NCBI GenBank assembly: GCA_040766105.1
Contig: JAXGRD010000001.1
Location: 62,001-126,000, forward strand
From: JAXGRD01 sp040766105
Lineage (GTDB): Bacteria; Bacillota; Clostridia; Peptostreptococcales; Anaerovoracaceae
Length of the DNA: 64,000 bases
Reading direction: 5' to 3'
Under the pieces are notes generated by a model, which did not search any database, was not told the origin of the DNA, and was given only the letters and a program-made list of their open reading frames with translations. Below are positions 15,372 through 24,560 of this stretch, piece after piece. Made by a program: the position numbers and the translations under genes. Position 1 is the stretch's first letter, and every line of letters starts with the position of its first letter.

Positions 15372-16943
15372 TTAGGAAACCACACTTTCCAGACGGCGGA
15401 GAGCAAGGGCGATGGTCAAACTGGGAATGACCCTGTTTCCGGTGATTTCCACCCCTAAAACATCGTTGATTTTCTTCAGTCGATATTGGACCGTGTTGGT
15501 GTGAATTCCCATGAAGGAAGCGGTACTGCTGCTGTTCATTCCCGCGTCCAATACGAAGGTTTCCAGGGTTTCCAACAGCTGTTTCCCCTTGCTTTCCCCC
15601 GCATCCTTAAAGGGCTCCAAAAACTCCACGTAATTCTTCTTCACATAGCCCCCTTGGAGCTGGATGTGAATGCAGTTGCTTACCAAGGCAAGCTCGTACT
15701 TGGTAAATACTCTCTTATATGGGAAGACCGCCTGGACAAAGGACCAAGCCTCCGCAATGAGTCGATAGCCGTCGCCGGCGCCTTCGATTCCCTCCAGTCC
15801 CGTCACGTGAAAGACGCGAATGGTCTTATCTTCCTTCAGCTTGTTGAACAGCTGGGAGCATGCCTTCTTCCCGTCCTCTTCCCCATCTTCTTTTACAACG
15901 ATGGCAAAGGTTTCATCTCCCTCATGGATGCGCAGGATTCGTATTCCCGAGTCCTTTTGGAAGCCGTCCATCACGCCGATGCTCAGGCCTTCCTTCCCAC
16001 CCTTGGCGTAGAATACGCTGATGAAATCTTCCGGGTCCACGTCCACTTCATCTCGCAGGCTGTAGGCAAGGCTCATGTTACCCCGTCGCAGGGCGTTGAT
16101 GAACTCCGCCATGGCGTCACGTTCCGGCGTATATTTCCACATGCCCATGGCCAGCTCAATAATCTCTGCAAGCTTGGTGATTTCCGCAGCGGAATAGGAA
16201 TCCTCATTGTCCACGATGAACATGAAGTACTTGGTGTTTTGGATGTTCACCGGACCCCAGTAGGTCAATACACCGTTCACGTCGATCTTTGTATAGATGG
16301 CGGAACGATTCTTCAATGACCTTTCCTTCCCTAGGCGAATAGCTTCGGCAATGGTGGTTCGGTGCCTGGTCTCCACGCTGAAGACCGGATTGAAATCTTC
16401 GCTGAGAAGAATCAGCTGAAAATCGTTATTCAAAGCAGCCGCTTTGGCAGCGGCTTGGAAATTGCTGTATTTTTCAAAATTAAGCAGGTGGAAAATTGTG
16501 TTGGCAATGAGGGAATTGGTGAAGTTTTCATCTTCCCCGTAAAAAATCCTCTCGGAAATTTCGCTGATTACATCCCCCATATCCACCGGACTGTCCGCGT
16601 CCATGGCGATGAGAGGAATGCCCGCCTTGTCGGCAGCGGCGATGACTTTATCGCTGAGGTATCTGACGATGTCTCCCACATAAAACACCACGATGGCGGC
16701 ATTGCCGCCGGCTGCCAAAGCCTCAATGGCCTTGCACTGGGCATCTTCGTTGGATCGAATGGCGGAAAAAGAGGTGAGGACCATCTGATTGTCAACTTTG
16801 TAGTGCTTTGCTATTTCCTTGGGGGTGTACATGTCCAAGACGGAGACTTTTTTCACCTGGTTCACTAAGCTGTTCTCTCCAGCCAAAACTTTTGCCTTTT
16901 GAAAGGCGGATAGATCCAGACAATCTTTCACCGTCACCTTCAT
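15372..16943 (-). CDS. PucR/CdaR-family transcriptional regulator
   Basis: A 523-residue regulator with an N-terminal PucR sensor domain (about 1-120, opening 'VTVKDCLDLSAFQKAKVLAG'), a central GGDEF-like/CdaR region, and a C-terminal helix-turn-helix of the PucR type ('FMGIHTNTVQYRLKKIND', about residues 470-495). Such proteins activate catabolic operons in response to metabolites. It is coupled to ftsH by an ATGA overlap (16940-16943) and sits directly upstream of the mmd operon, on the same strand and separated from it by a clear promoter. Control of mmd is therefore a reasonable inference, but no operator is demonstrated. Confidence 0.88.
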   Translation of the reverse strand: MKVTVKDCLDLSAFQKAKVLAGENSLVNQVKKVSVLDMYTPKEIAKHYKVDNQMVLTSFSAIRSNEDAQCKAIEALAAGGNAAIVVFYVGDIVRYLSDKVIAAADKAGIPLIAMDADSPVDMGDVISEISERIFYGEDENFTNSLIANTIFHLLNFEKYSNFQAAAKAAALNNDFQLILLSEDFNPVFSVETRHRTTIAEAIRLGKERSLKNRSAIYTKIDVNGVLTYWGPVNIQNTKYFMFIVDNEDSYSAAEITKLAEIIELAMGMWKYTPERDAMAEFINALRRGNMSLAYSLRDEVDVDPEDFISVFYAKGGKEGLSIGVMDGFQKDSGIRILRIHEGDETFAIVVKEDGEEDGKKACSQLFNKLKEDKTIRVFHVTGLEGIEGAGDGYRLIAEAWSFVQAVFPYKRVFTKYELALVSNCIHIQLQGGYVKKNYVEFLEPFKDAGESKGKQLLETLETFVLDAGMNSSSTASFMGIHTNTVQYRLKKINDVLGVEITGNRVIPSLTIALALRRLESVVS

Positions 16944-18958
16944 TGGTCTTCCTCATTTTTCTTTTCCGGCGGTTGCTCTTCTCCTGCCGACTCGTCCTCA
17001 TTAAGGTAGTCCGTGTCGTAAACGGAAAGATCCTCGTTTTCGTGGGTGTCCACAAGGACGCTCATTTCTTCCGCTTCTCGCTGGTTGGCCTCCTGAATGA
17101 CCTCTTCCTTTCGGCGGATGTCCTCGGCCAATTCCGTGGCCGTCTTTTCTCCCGTATAGAGCTGTTCGAACTGCTCCCCGTCCAAGGTCTCCACTTCCAG
17201 AAGAGCCTGGGCGACCATGTGCAGCTTGTCAATATGGGTGGAAAGGATCTTCTCGCACTCAACGAAGCACTCTTCGATGATGATGCGGATTTCGTCGTCG
17301 ATTTCCGATGCCACTTCTTCCGAATAGTTCTGACGGGTGGAGAAATCCTTGCCCAAAAATACTTCATCGGAGGAACTGTAATTGACCGGCCCCAATCTTT
17401 CGCTGAAACCGTACTTGGTCACCATGTCCCTGGCGATTTCCGTCGCCCTGCTAATGTCGTTGGACGCACCGGTGCTGATGTCGTCCAAGGTAAGTTTTTC
17501 CGCTACTCGGCCTCCCAAGAGGTGGATGATCTGCTCTCGCATGGTATCCTTGGTGCCGTAATACCTGTCTTCCTTGGGAAGAATCATAGTAAACCCACCG
17601 GCTCTGCCTCTGGGTATGATGGTAATCTGATGAACCGGGTCGGTCTTGGGAAGAGAATGGGCAACCACCGCGTGACCCGCTTCGTGGTATGCGGTCAGCT
17701 TTCTTTCTTCCTCGCTGATGATCCTGCTCTTCTTCTCCGGTCCTGCAATGACCTTAGTGATGGCTTCTTCTATTTCATCCATGCGGATGTGCTTGCCGTT
17801 TCTTCTCGCAGTGAGAAGAGCCGCTTCGTTTAGCATATTCTCTATATCGGCAGGGGTGAATCCCGGCGTTCTTCGTGCCAACACCTTGGGCTGTACCTTT
17901 TCGTCCAAGGGCTTGTTTCTGGAGTGAACCTTAAAGATTTCCTCTCTACCCTTAATGTCGGGAACACCGATGACAATCTGTCTGTCAAATCTGCCCGGTC
18001 TGAGGAGAGCCGGGTCCAGTACGTCCGGTCTGTTGGTTGCAGCCAAAATGATGACGCCGGAGTTTTCTCCGAAGCCGTCCATTTCCACCAAAAGCTGGTT
18101 CAAGGTCTGCTCTCTTTCATCGTGACCGCCGCCAAGGCCTGCGCCTCTCTTTCGTCCCACCGCATCGATTTCGTCGATGAAGACGATACAGGGAGCATTC
18201 TTCTTCGCCTGTTCAAAGAGGTCTCGCACTCTGCTGGCTCCCACACCTACGAACATCTCCACAAACTCGGAGCCGCTGATGGTGAAGAAGGGTACGCCGG
18301 CTTCTCCGGCCGTTGCCTTGGATATGTACGTCTTTCCCGTTCCGGGCGGGCCTACCAAGAGGATTCCCTTGGGGATACGAGCGCCTAGGTTATTAAATCT
18401 GCGGGGATGCTTCAGGAAGTCCACCACTTCTTCCAGCTCTTCCTTTTCCTCATCCAGACCTGCCACATCGTTAAAGGTAATCTTGCGAAGGTCGCTGTCC
18501 TTTTGGAGTTTGGCCTTGCTCTTGCCAAACTGCATGGCCTTGCCACCGCCCCCTTGCTGATTCATAATCATGAACCAGAAGAAGATTAGAACGATAATCA
18601 TGATGGCCGTGGGAAGAATGGAAATATACCAAGGGGTCTCCTTGGGTGCTTCCGCCGTCATGGTGATTTCTTTACTTTCTATCTGCTTTGTGAGAAAGGT
18701 TTCGGAAAGGATGCTATAATCTACCAGAGTGTAGTTGGCCTTGATCTTCTTCCCGTCGTTCAAGGTGCCCGTCATGAGCATCTTGTTGTTATCCACGTTG
18801 AGTTCATCCACATCGCCGGCCTTCAGGTGCTGCACAAACTCCGTGTAATCCACCTCTTTGATCTCCTCATTGGGCGTCTTATTGTAGAACCACGCCATTG
18901 CAAGAACAAGACCGAAAATGATTAAATATATGCCTATGTTTTTCGAAAACCGTTTCAA
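16940..18958 (-). CDS. ftsH: ATP-dependent zinc metalloprotease FtsH
   Basis: A 672-residue membrane-anchored AAA+ protease that degrades misfolded membrane and regulatory proteins. Two N-terminal membrane spans (about 8-26 and 108-131) flank an external loop. The AAA module has Walker A 'GPPGTGKT', Walker B 'IVFIDEIDAVG' and the second-region Arg block 'AATNRPDVLDPALLRPGRFD'. The protease domain has HEAGH zinc ligands. The final 60 residues are acidic and Glu/Asp-rich, longer than in many homologues. An AGGAGG site lies upstream. It is flanked by tilS and pucR on the same strand; tilS-ftsH is a common Firmicute order. Confidence 0.97.
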   Translation of the reverse strand: MKRFSKNIGIYLIIFGLVLAMAWFYNKTPNEEIKEVDYTEFVQHLKAGDVDELNVDNNKMLMTGTLNDGKKIKANYTLVDYSILSETFLTKQIESKEITMTAEAPKETPWYISILPTAIMIIVLIFFWFMIMNQQGGGGKAMQFGKSKAKLQKDSDLRKITFNDVAGLDEEKEELEEVVDFLKHPRRFNNLGARIPKGILLVGPPGTGKTYISKATAGEAGVPFFTISGSEFVEMFVGVGASRVRDLFEQAKKNAPCIVFIDEIDAVGRKRGAGLGGGHDEREQTLNQLLVEMDGFGENSGVIILAATNRPDVLDPALLRPGRFDRQIVIGVPDIKGREEIFKVHSRNKPLDEKVQPKVLARRTPGFTPADIENMLNEAALLTARRNGKHIRMDEIEEAITKVIAGPEKKSRIISEEERKLTAYHEAGHAVVAHSLPKTDPVHQITIIPRGRAGGFTMILPKEDRYYGTKDTMREQIIHLLGGRVAEKLTLDDISTGASNDISRATEIARDMVTKYGFSERLGPVNYSSSDEVFLGKDFSTRQNYSEEVASEIDDEIRIIIEECFVECEKILSTHIDKLHMVAQALLEVETLDGEQFEQLYTGEKTATELAEDIRRKEEVIQEANQREAEEMSVLVDTHENEDLSVYDTDYLNEDESAGEEQPPEKKNEEDQ

Positions 18959-18985
18959 CTTTTTGTTTTTCCTCCTATTGTTTCG

Positions 18986-19003
18986 GACGACAAATTTGTT
19001 GTC
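18986..19003. promoter_or_regulatory. Near-perfect palindrome in front of ftsH
   Basis: GACGACAAATTTGTTGTC has one mismatched pair over 18 bp and lies 28-45 nt before the ftsH start. On the minus strand TTGACA overlaps its outer edge. It could be an operator controlling ftsH independently of tilS. No known regulator's consensus was recognised. Confidence 0.4.
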
Positions 19004-19030
19004 AAATACAAATGATGCCTTGTTATGTTA

Positions 19031-20437
19031 TCACAATTCCCTATCCATTTCAAGTATGAGTACTCTATTGGTCTCCGCTGTAACCTTGAAATTATCACTA
19101 TATCTGTCCCGGATCACGCCGCCGGGAATCCACAGAATTTCGTTTCCGATGGCAGCCATATAGATGCCGTCCCTCAGCTCCTTGGGCACCTTCATGTCCA
19201 CGAACAAATCCTGAATGGTTTTCTTACCCACGGAAAGTGCGATGTAATCACCTGGCTCCCTGGTCCTGGCAAATATCAAGGACAAGGGACCTCCCGCAAA
19301 GTCATAGACCTCGGACATTTTATCCACGTCAAAGATGGCGGTTCCTTCTTTCTTAACATGATCGTCTTTGTAGAGAATGGATGCCTTCAATTTATATTGG
19401 ATTGGCTCCACCTCTTTGGCATCTACCGAGAAGAATTCCACTCTGCCGTAGGAGATGCCCATGACAAATCCCGCAGGGAAGTGCACTTCTCCTGTAGATT
19501 CCCCCCTATCAATCAGTTTATCTGCCGCCTTTAGGTGCGCATATCCGATGTCCTTGTACAGGCCCACCTTTTCAAAAGCATGAAGAATGACCCTGTGACG
19601 TATGGCAGGTTCAAAGGTCTTTAGAATCTCTCGGTTCAGGCTGAGCACCTCATCCTGATGGCCGATGAGTGCTTCTTCAAAGGAACTGATGGCAACGTTC
19701 CAAAGGTAATCCTTGTCCTCCTTTGCCACCGTACGCAACCTGGTTAAAGCACCGCCGATGTTGCTGTTATAGTTTTCTTCCAAGTAGGGAATCAACTCCA
19801 AGCGGATCTTGTTTCTCACATACACGGTCTCTTCGTTGGTATGATCCATTCTCGGCTCCAGGCCGTAGACCTCACAATAGTTTTCAATTCTCTCTCGGGT
19901 CACATCCAAGAGAGGTCGGATAATCAAAAAACCAAGACGATCCCTACGCATGTAATCCATGCCCGCCAAGCCGTCTACCCCGGTTCCCCTCAAGATTCGG
20001 AAGAGCAAGGTTTCCGCCTGGTCGTTTCGGTTATGTCCCGTGGCAACCTTAATGTGGTCCGGCAGAGTGCCTTCGTCCACCAGCTCACCTGCAACCTTTC
20101 CGTAAGCATCGTAGCGAGCTTTTCTTCCCGCTTCTTCCCCCGTCATGTTCAGTTCTTCCGCCAGGGTATTGCAATCCTCAACGAAGGTCCAGCATCGGAT
20201 GCCTTTGCGTCTGCATAGGTCCTCCACATATTTCTGGTCTTCCTCCGCCGCCCCCGGCCGGAAGCAGTGGTTTACGTGAACCACCTCGAGGGTGAGATTC
20301 ATATCTTCCTTCATGGAAAAAAGCACGTCAAAGAGGCAGACCGAATCCGGTCCACCGGAAAGCCCCAGGATGACGTGGTCCCCCGGGCTTAACAAATTAT
20401 TTCGCTGTATTGTTTCCAGCACACTTTGTTTAATCAT
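19031..20437 (-). CDS. tilS: tRNA(Ile)-lysidine synthetase
   Basis: A 468-residue enzyme that converts the C34 of tRNA-Ile(CAU) to lysidine, changing its codon from AUG to AUA. The N-terminal PP-loop ATPase is seen as 'LGLSGGPDSVCLFDVL', with a downstream 'ATGHNRNDQAETLLFRILRGTG' block that is diagnostic for TilS. The C-terminal half holds the substrate-binding and TilS_C domains ('IQDLFVDMKVPKELR'). The start is 2 nt after the tatD stop, so the two are likely in one transcript, followed by ftsH. Confidence 0.95.
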   Translation of the reverse strand: MIKQSVLETIQRNNLLSPGDHVILGLSGGPDSVCLFDVLFSMKEDMNLTLEVVHVNHCFRPGAAEEDQKYVEDLCRRKGIRCWTFVEDCNTLAEELNMTGEEAGRKARYDAYGKVAGELVDEGTLPDHIKVATGHNRNDQAETLLFRILRGTGVDGLAGMDYMRRDRLGFLIIRPLLDVTRERIENYCEVYGLEPRMDHTNEETVYVRNKIRLELIPYLEENYNSNIGGALTRLRTVAKEDKDYLWNVAISSFEEALIGHQDEVLSLNREILKTFEPAIRHRVILHAFEKVGLYKDIGYAHLKAADKLIDRGESTGEVHFPAGFVMGISYGRVEFFSVDAKEVEPIQYKLKASILYKDDHVKKEGTAIFDVDKMSEVYDFAGGPLSLIFARTREPGDYIALSVGKKTIQDLFVDMKVPKELRDGIYMAAIGNEILWIPGGVIRDRYSDNFKVTAETNRVLILEMDREL

Positions 20438-20439
20438 TT

Positions 20440-21279
20440 TTACATTATACCATAAAAGGCTTTGGCATTTTCACAGGTTTTTTTCGCCGCCTCATCCCAA
20501 TCCATTTTTTTAATGAGAGCCAGCCTTCTCACCGTATGCTCCACATAGGAAGATCGGTTGGGTCTGCCTCGCAAGGGTTCCGGTGTTAAATAGGGGGCAT
20601 CTGTTTCTACGAGAAGAAAAGCAATGGGAATCATTTCCGCTACCTTAACGGTCTTTTTATTGTTCTTGTATGTCAAGGGCCCGGCCAAGCTGATGGTTCC
20701 CCCCAGCCTAACATATTGCTCGGCCATCTCTCCGCTTCCGGAGTAGCAGTGAAGCAAAACTCTGCTGTCTCCTGCGGCACTCTCCCAGCCTTCCGGTACA
20801 GTTCTCTTGGGAAACCAGCTTTTTCTTTCTTCGCTGAAGGCACCCTCTTCCTTGAGAATGTCCATCACTTCGCCATCCGCTTCTCTGGAGTGGATGACAA
20901 TGGGCAGGCGGAGTTCGTTGGCGAGGCGAATCTGCTTGCGAAAAACTTCTCGCTGTACATCCCGAGGAGAGTGGTCGTAGTGAAAATCCAATCCGATCTC
21001 TCCGATGGCCATGACACCGGGCTTCTTTGCCAAGCCTTTGATCAATGCCAGCTCCATATCCCCCATTTCCTTTGCGCTGTGGGGGTGATAACCTACAGCG
21101 GCAACGCACCAGTCATACTTTCCGCTGTGGTCGGTAGCCAGCTTGGACGATGCCAAGTCAAAGCCGATATCGGCAACATAGGAAAGGTTGGGATCCGCCT
21201 CTATTTCCGCGATTCTCTTCCTTCTTTCTTCTTCATTAAAGCTCTCATTGTTGATGTGAGAGTGTGAATCAAACAACAT
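20440..21279 (-). CDS. tatD: TatD-family metal-dependent deoxyribonuclease
   Basis: A 279-residue TIM-barrel metal hydrolase. Metal ligands visible are 'DSHSH' at the start, 'GEIGLDFHYD', 'IHSREAD', 'LLHCYSGS' and 'ETDAPYLTPEP'. Members are 3'-5' exonucleases and DNA-repair/quality-control nucleases in the cytoplasm. The ATG at 21279 is chosen because TGGAGGAAA precedes it and the protein then begins at the metal motif as in the family; an ATG at 21324 would add an unlikely 15 residues. It usually follows metG in Firmicutes; here metG is 3.7 kb upstream, separated by the sulfur-transfer locus. Confidence 0.92.
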   Translation of the reverse strand: MLFDSHSHINNESFNEEERRKRIAEIEADPNLSYVADIGFDLASSKLATDHSGKYDWCVAAVGYHPHSAKEMGDMELALIKGLAKKPGVMAIGEIGLDFHYDHSPRDVQREVFRKQIRLANELRLPIVIHSREADGEVMDILKEEGAFSEERKSWFPKRTVPEGWESAAGDSRVLLHCYSGSGEMAEQYVRLGGTISLAGPLTYKNNKKTVKVAEMIPIAFLLVETDAPYLTPEPLRGRPNRSSYVEHTVRRLALIKKMDWDEAAKKTCENAKAFYGIM

Positions 21280-21338
21280 AATATATTTCCTCCAATATCC
21301 TCCCATTGTACTACAACCTGCCAATAATGGGAAATGGA

Positions 21339-21367
21339 TTGTTTATTTCTCACCTTGAGCGTATAAT
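21339..21367 (+). promoter_or_regulatory. Promoter of the Crp/Fnr gene, placed for a leaderless transcript
   Basis: TTGTTT (21339-21344), 17-bp spacer, TATAAT (21362-21367). Only 6 nt separate the -10 from the ATG at 21374, so the expected start of transcription falls on or next to the start codon, and the region has no proper ribosome-binding site. Confidence 0.7.
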
Positions 21368-21373
21368 AAAGGC

Positions 21374-22027
21374 ATGGTTACTGAAACAGTTTTGCAGCAG
21401 TTTCTTCCCTTTTGGGAAGGACTGTCAGAGGAAGAAAAAGATAAATTAAAAGCCGGTAGTTCCCTGATGGAATTTCCCGCCGGATCGCAGATACACTCAG
21501 GTGATGCGGACTGTGTGGGCATTCTTCTCCTTTTGGAAGGTGACCTTCGAACCTATATGCTCTCCGAGGAAGGACGAGAAATCACCCTCTTTCAAATGAA
21601 AAAGGGTGATGTTTGTGCGCTTTCCGCTTCCTGTATCTTGGACGCCATTACCTTTGATGTACACATCGGTGCACTGACCGATGCACGGGTCGTCCTAATT
21701 AACAATACTGCCTTTCAGGAATTAGCGGATAAAAATGTCTATATGGAAAACTTCATCTACAAGGCCGCACTGGATCGATTCTCCGATGTTATGTGGGTCA
21801 TGGAGCAGGTTCTCTTTATGAGCATGGACAAGCGTCTGGCAATATTCCTTCTGGACGCCGGTCCCGTCATTCATCAAACTCACCAAGAGATTGCGGCCAA
21901 TCTCGGCTCCGCACGAGAGGTGGTCTCCCGCATGCTGAAATATTTTTCCGACGAGGGGCTGGTTGCCCTCTCCAGAGGCAAGGTGACCGTCTTGGATCGC
22001 CCCGGCCTGATGGAAATCATTAAATAA
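21374..22027 (+). CDS. Crp/Fnr-family transcriptional regulator
   Basis: A 217-residue regulator with an N-terminal cyclic-nucleotide-binding-like beta barrel (about 10-120) and a C-terminal winged helix with 'THQEIAANLGSAREVVSRMLKYF' (recognition helix near residues 170-195). It has three cysteines in the sensor domain: C47, C81 and C87, the last two in CALSASC. It lacks the N-terminal Cys cluster of classical FNR, so a thiol or persulfide switch is conceivable. It converges on the large reductase/rhodanese gene with an 8-nt overlap of the coding ends. Its promoter placement suggests a leaderless mRNA. Regulation of the sulfur-transfer gene is inferred from proximity. Confidence 0.9.
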   Translation: MVTETVLQQFLPFWEGLSEEEKDKLKAGSSLMEFPAGSQIHSGDADCVGILLLLEGDLRTYMLSEEGREITLFQMKKGDVCALSASCILDAITFDVHIGALTDARVVLINNTAFQELADKNVYMENFIYKAALDRFSDVMWVMEQVLFMSMDKRLAIFLLDAGPVIHQTHQEIAANLGSAREVVSRMLKYFSDEGLVALSRGKVTVLDRPGLMEIIK

Positions 22028-24509
22028 ACAGGTTTACGTTGGACATCTCCGCATCGGCAAGGTAGCTTGCCACGCCGGCCAATTCTACACCGTCGATGAG
22101 CTCTTCCTTGGTAATTCCCATCACGTCCATGGACATGGTGCACGCCACCAGTTTCACGCCGCTATCCATTGCCTGCTGGATGAGTTCCTCCAAAGATGCC
22201 ACGTTTTTCTTCTTCATGACGCCCTTCATCATCTTGGATCCCATGCCCGCCATATTCATGTTGGACAGCTTCAACTTGGCTGCCCCTCGAGGCATCATCT
22301 TCTCAAACATCTTCTCCACAAAGGGTTTCTTTATGTGAAGATTCTCCGGTTTTCTAATGGCGTTAAGCCCCCAGAATGTAAAGAACATGGTGACCGGTCT
22401 GCCCATGGCAGCGGCGCCGTTGGCAATGATAAAGGATGCCAAAACCTTGTCCATATCTCCGTCAAATACAATCATGCTCTTCCCCTGGGGAAGTTCTGCC
22501 GTGGTTGTTTCCGCCGGACTCCCTGCCGGTTTTTCTGACGGAAGGCCCTCGCCTCCCTGACCTTTTTGCAGGGTAACGATATTCTCTCTTCCTTCTCGCT
22601 CTACGCCGATGAAGGTGTTGCCGGTTCTTCCCGCCCAGCTTTCCACGTCCTTGGCAAAGCCCATGTCCGTCGCGGACACCTTGAGGAATTCTCCGTCGTT
22701 CATTCCCTTGATGGCTTCATTGACCTTCATGATGGGTCCCGGACACTGCAGTCCGGTGCAGTCCAATATTTTCATCTCATTTGTCGGGGGAGTTCCTTGC
22801 CCCCCTCCGCTCCCTTCTTCGTCATCCGTCTTCTTTGCCCGTTCCTTGTGTTCGTAGTTGTTGGATTTGTAGAAGGACGTGCCGCCTGCGGCAACCTTTA
22901 CCGGCTCGCATCCATCTTGGCACAGCATTCTTGCCGCGTTATAGGAACGAACGCCGATGCTGCAGTAGGGAACCACGCACTTATCCTTGGGAACTTCATC
23001 CTTCCTAGCTCGCAGTTGGCTCAGGGGTATGTGATAAGATCCGGGAACGGAGAAGACCATCCTCTCCACGTCCTCCGAAACATCCAATACAAAGTCGTCC
23101 TTGTCAATGTTCTTCCACTGAATGAATTTTGCATTGCCCTTTAGTATATTTCCTGCTACGTTACCCAACATGTTAACGGGATCCTTAGCGGAGGAATATG
23201 GAGGTGCATAGGCAAGTTCCAGCTTTTCCAAGTCGTGGATGGTTCCGTTAAGCCGCATGGTGGTGGCAAGAACGTCGATCCTCTTGTCCACGCCTTCTTG
23301 CCCTACAATCTGTGCACCGAAAATCTTGCCGTCAGGTGCGAAGAGCATCTTCAGTGTCAAGGGTGTCGCTCCGGGATAGTAGCCCGCATGGGACTTCTGG
23401 TTGATCAAGGCGATGTAATAATCCTTATTTTCTTCCTTCCCCATGGCCTTTAGCGTCTTCTCGTTAACGCCTACCGCCGCAACGGTCAAGTCGAACACTT
23501 GGGCAACGGAAGTTCCCAAAGTTCCCTCATAGGGCTCCTCCGGTACGTTGCCTTGGGATATGGCATGTATGTTGTTGGCGATAATTCTCGCCTGCTTGTT
23601 GGCAGGTCCTGCCAGGGGAATCATGCCAGGTTCCTTGGTGACAAAGTTTTCAATTTCAATTACGTCACCTACCGCATAGATATCCTTGATGTTGGTTCTC
23701 AGATACTTGTCTACCTTGATGCCCCCTCGTTGGTTCAGCTCAATGCCCGCCTCCTTGGCAAGGGCGCTGTTGGGTCTGACACCGATGGAAAGGATGACCA
23801 ACTCCGCCGATACGGTCTTCCCGCTCTTCAGGTGAATGTCCGTCTGCCCGTCCTTCTCTTCAAAATAGTCAACCCCGTCTCCCAGCACCAGGTCCACATC
23901 ATTCATCTCAATATTTTCATGAAGCAACTGCGCCATGTCAAAATCCACAGGCGCCATGACCTGATCCAAAGCTTCCACGATCGTCACTTGGATGCCTCTG
24001 GCAGCCAAGTTCTCCGCCATCTCCAGACCGATGAAACCACCGCCGATGACAGCCGCCGTCTTGGGTTTCTTCTCGTCTACAATTCCTCTGATCTTGTCCG
24101 TATCGGGAACGGTCCAAAGGGTGTATATACCCTCCCCGTCGATGCCCTTGATAGGCGGTCGCAAAGGGGAAGATCCCGTGGCTATGAGAAGATGATCATA
24201 GGATTCTTCATATATCTCTCCACCTACCTTTTCAACGGTCACAGATTTCTTCTCCGGGTGGATGGCCGTCACTTCACTGCCAACCCTCACATCTAAATTG
24301 TATTTGTCCTTCATGGATTCCGGTGTCATGAGAAGAAGGGCTTCCCTGTCCTTGATTACATCACCGATATAGTAAGGGAGACCGCAGTTCGCATAGGATA
24401 TATACTGGCCCCTCTCCATGATGATGATCTCCATGTTTTCATCCAGTCGTCTCAGTCTGGTCGCTGCCGTTGCACCACCGGCAACGCCTCCAATTATTAC
24501 TGTTTTCAT
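22020..24509 (-). CDS. CoA-disulfide reductase-type flavoprotein fused to rhodanese, TusA and DsrE domains
   Basis: An 829-residue four-module cytoplasmic protein. Residues 1-445 form an FAD/NAD(P)H disulfide reductase of the CoADR/NADH-oxidase class, with 'GGVAGGATAATRLRR', catalytic C42 in YANCGLPYY, 'AAVIGGGFIGLE', and 'YAVGDV' near 280. Residues about 465-545 form a rhodanese with active C516 in PYCSIGVRS. Residues 579-648 form a TusA/SirA domain with C584 and the CPGP motif at C589. Residues 677-829 form a DsrE/F-like domain with C790. Low-complexity linkers separate them. The chain of cysteines could pass sulfane sulfur between modules, reducing persulfides or CoA-persulfide/polysulfide. 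A GTGAC/GTCAC palindrome lies upstream and a Crp/Fnr gene converges. Confidence 0.92.
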   Translation of the reverse strand: MKTVIIGGVAGGATAATRLRRLDENMEIIIMERGQYISYANCGLPYYIGDVIKDREALLLMTPESMKDKYNLDVRVGSEVTAIHPEKKSVTVEKVGGEIYEESYDHLLIATGSSPLRPPIKGIDGEGIYTLWTVPDTDKIRGIVDEKKPKTAAVIGGGFIGLEMAENLAARGIQVTIVEALDQVMAPVDFDMAQLLHENIEMNDVDLVLGDGVDYFEEKDGQTDIHLKSGKTVSAELVILSIGVRPNSALAKEAGIELNQRGGIKVDKYLRTNIKDIYAVGDVIEIENFVTKEPGMIPLAGPANKQARIIANNIHAISQGNVPEEPYEGTLGTSVAQVFDLTVAAVGVNEKTLKAMGKEENKDYYIALINQKSHAGYYPGATPLTLKMLFAPDGKIFGAQIVGQEGVDKRIDVLATTMRLNGTIHDLEKLELAYAPPYSSAKDPVNMLGNVAGNILKGNAKFIQWKNIDKDDFVLDVSEDVERMVFSVPGSYHIPLSQLRARKDEVPKDKCVVPYCSIGVRSYNAARMLCQDGCEPVKVAAGGTSFYKSNNYEHKERAKKTDDEEGSGGGQGTPPTNEMKILDCTGLQCPGPIMKVNEAIKGMNDGEFLKVSATDMGFAKDVESWAGRTGNTFIGVEREGRENIVTLQKGQGGEGLPSEKPAGSPAETTTAELPQGKSMIVFDGDMDKVLASFIIANGAAAMGRPVTMFFTFWGLNAIRKPENLHIKKPFVEKMFEKMMPRGAAKLKLSNMNMAGMGSKMMKGVMKKKNVASLEELIQQAMDSGVKLVACTMSMDVMGITKEELIDGVELAGVASYLADAEMSNVNLFI

Positions 24510-24560
24510 ACTTTCACCTCCGTACTGTTACGATTTTATCAAAGTGGCATATCCTCTTCA

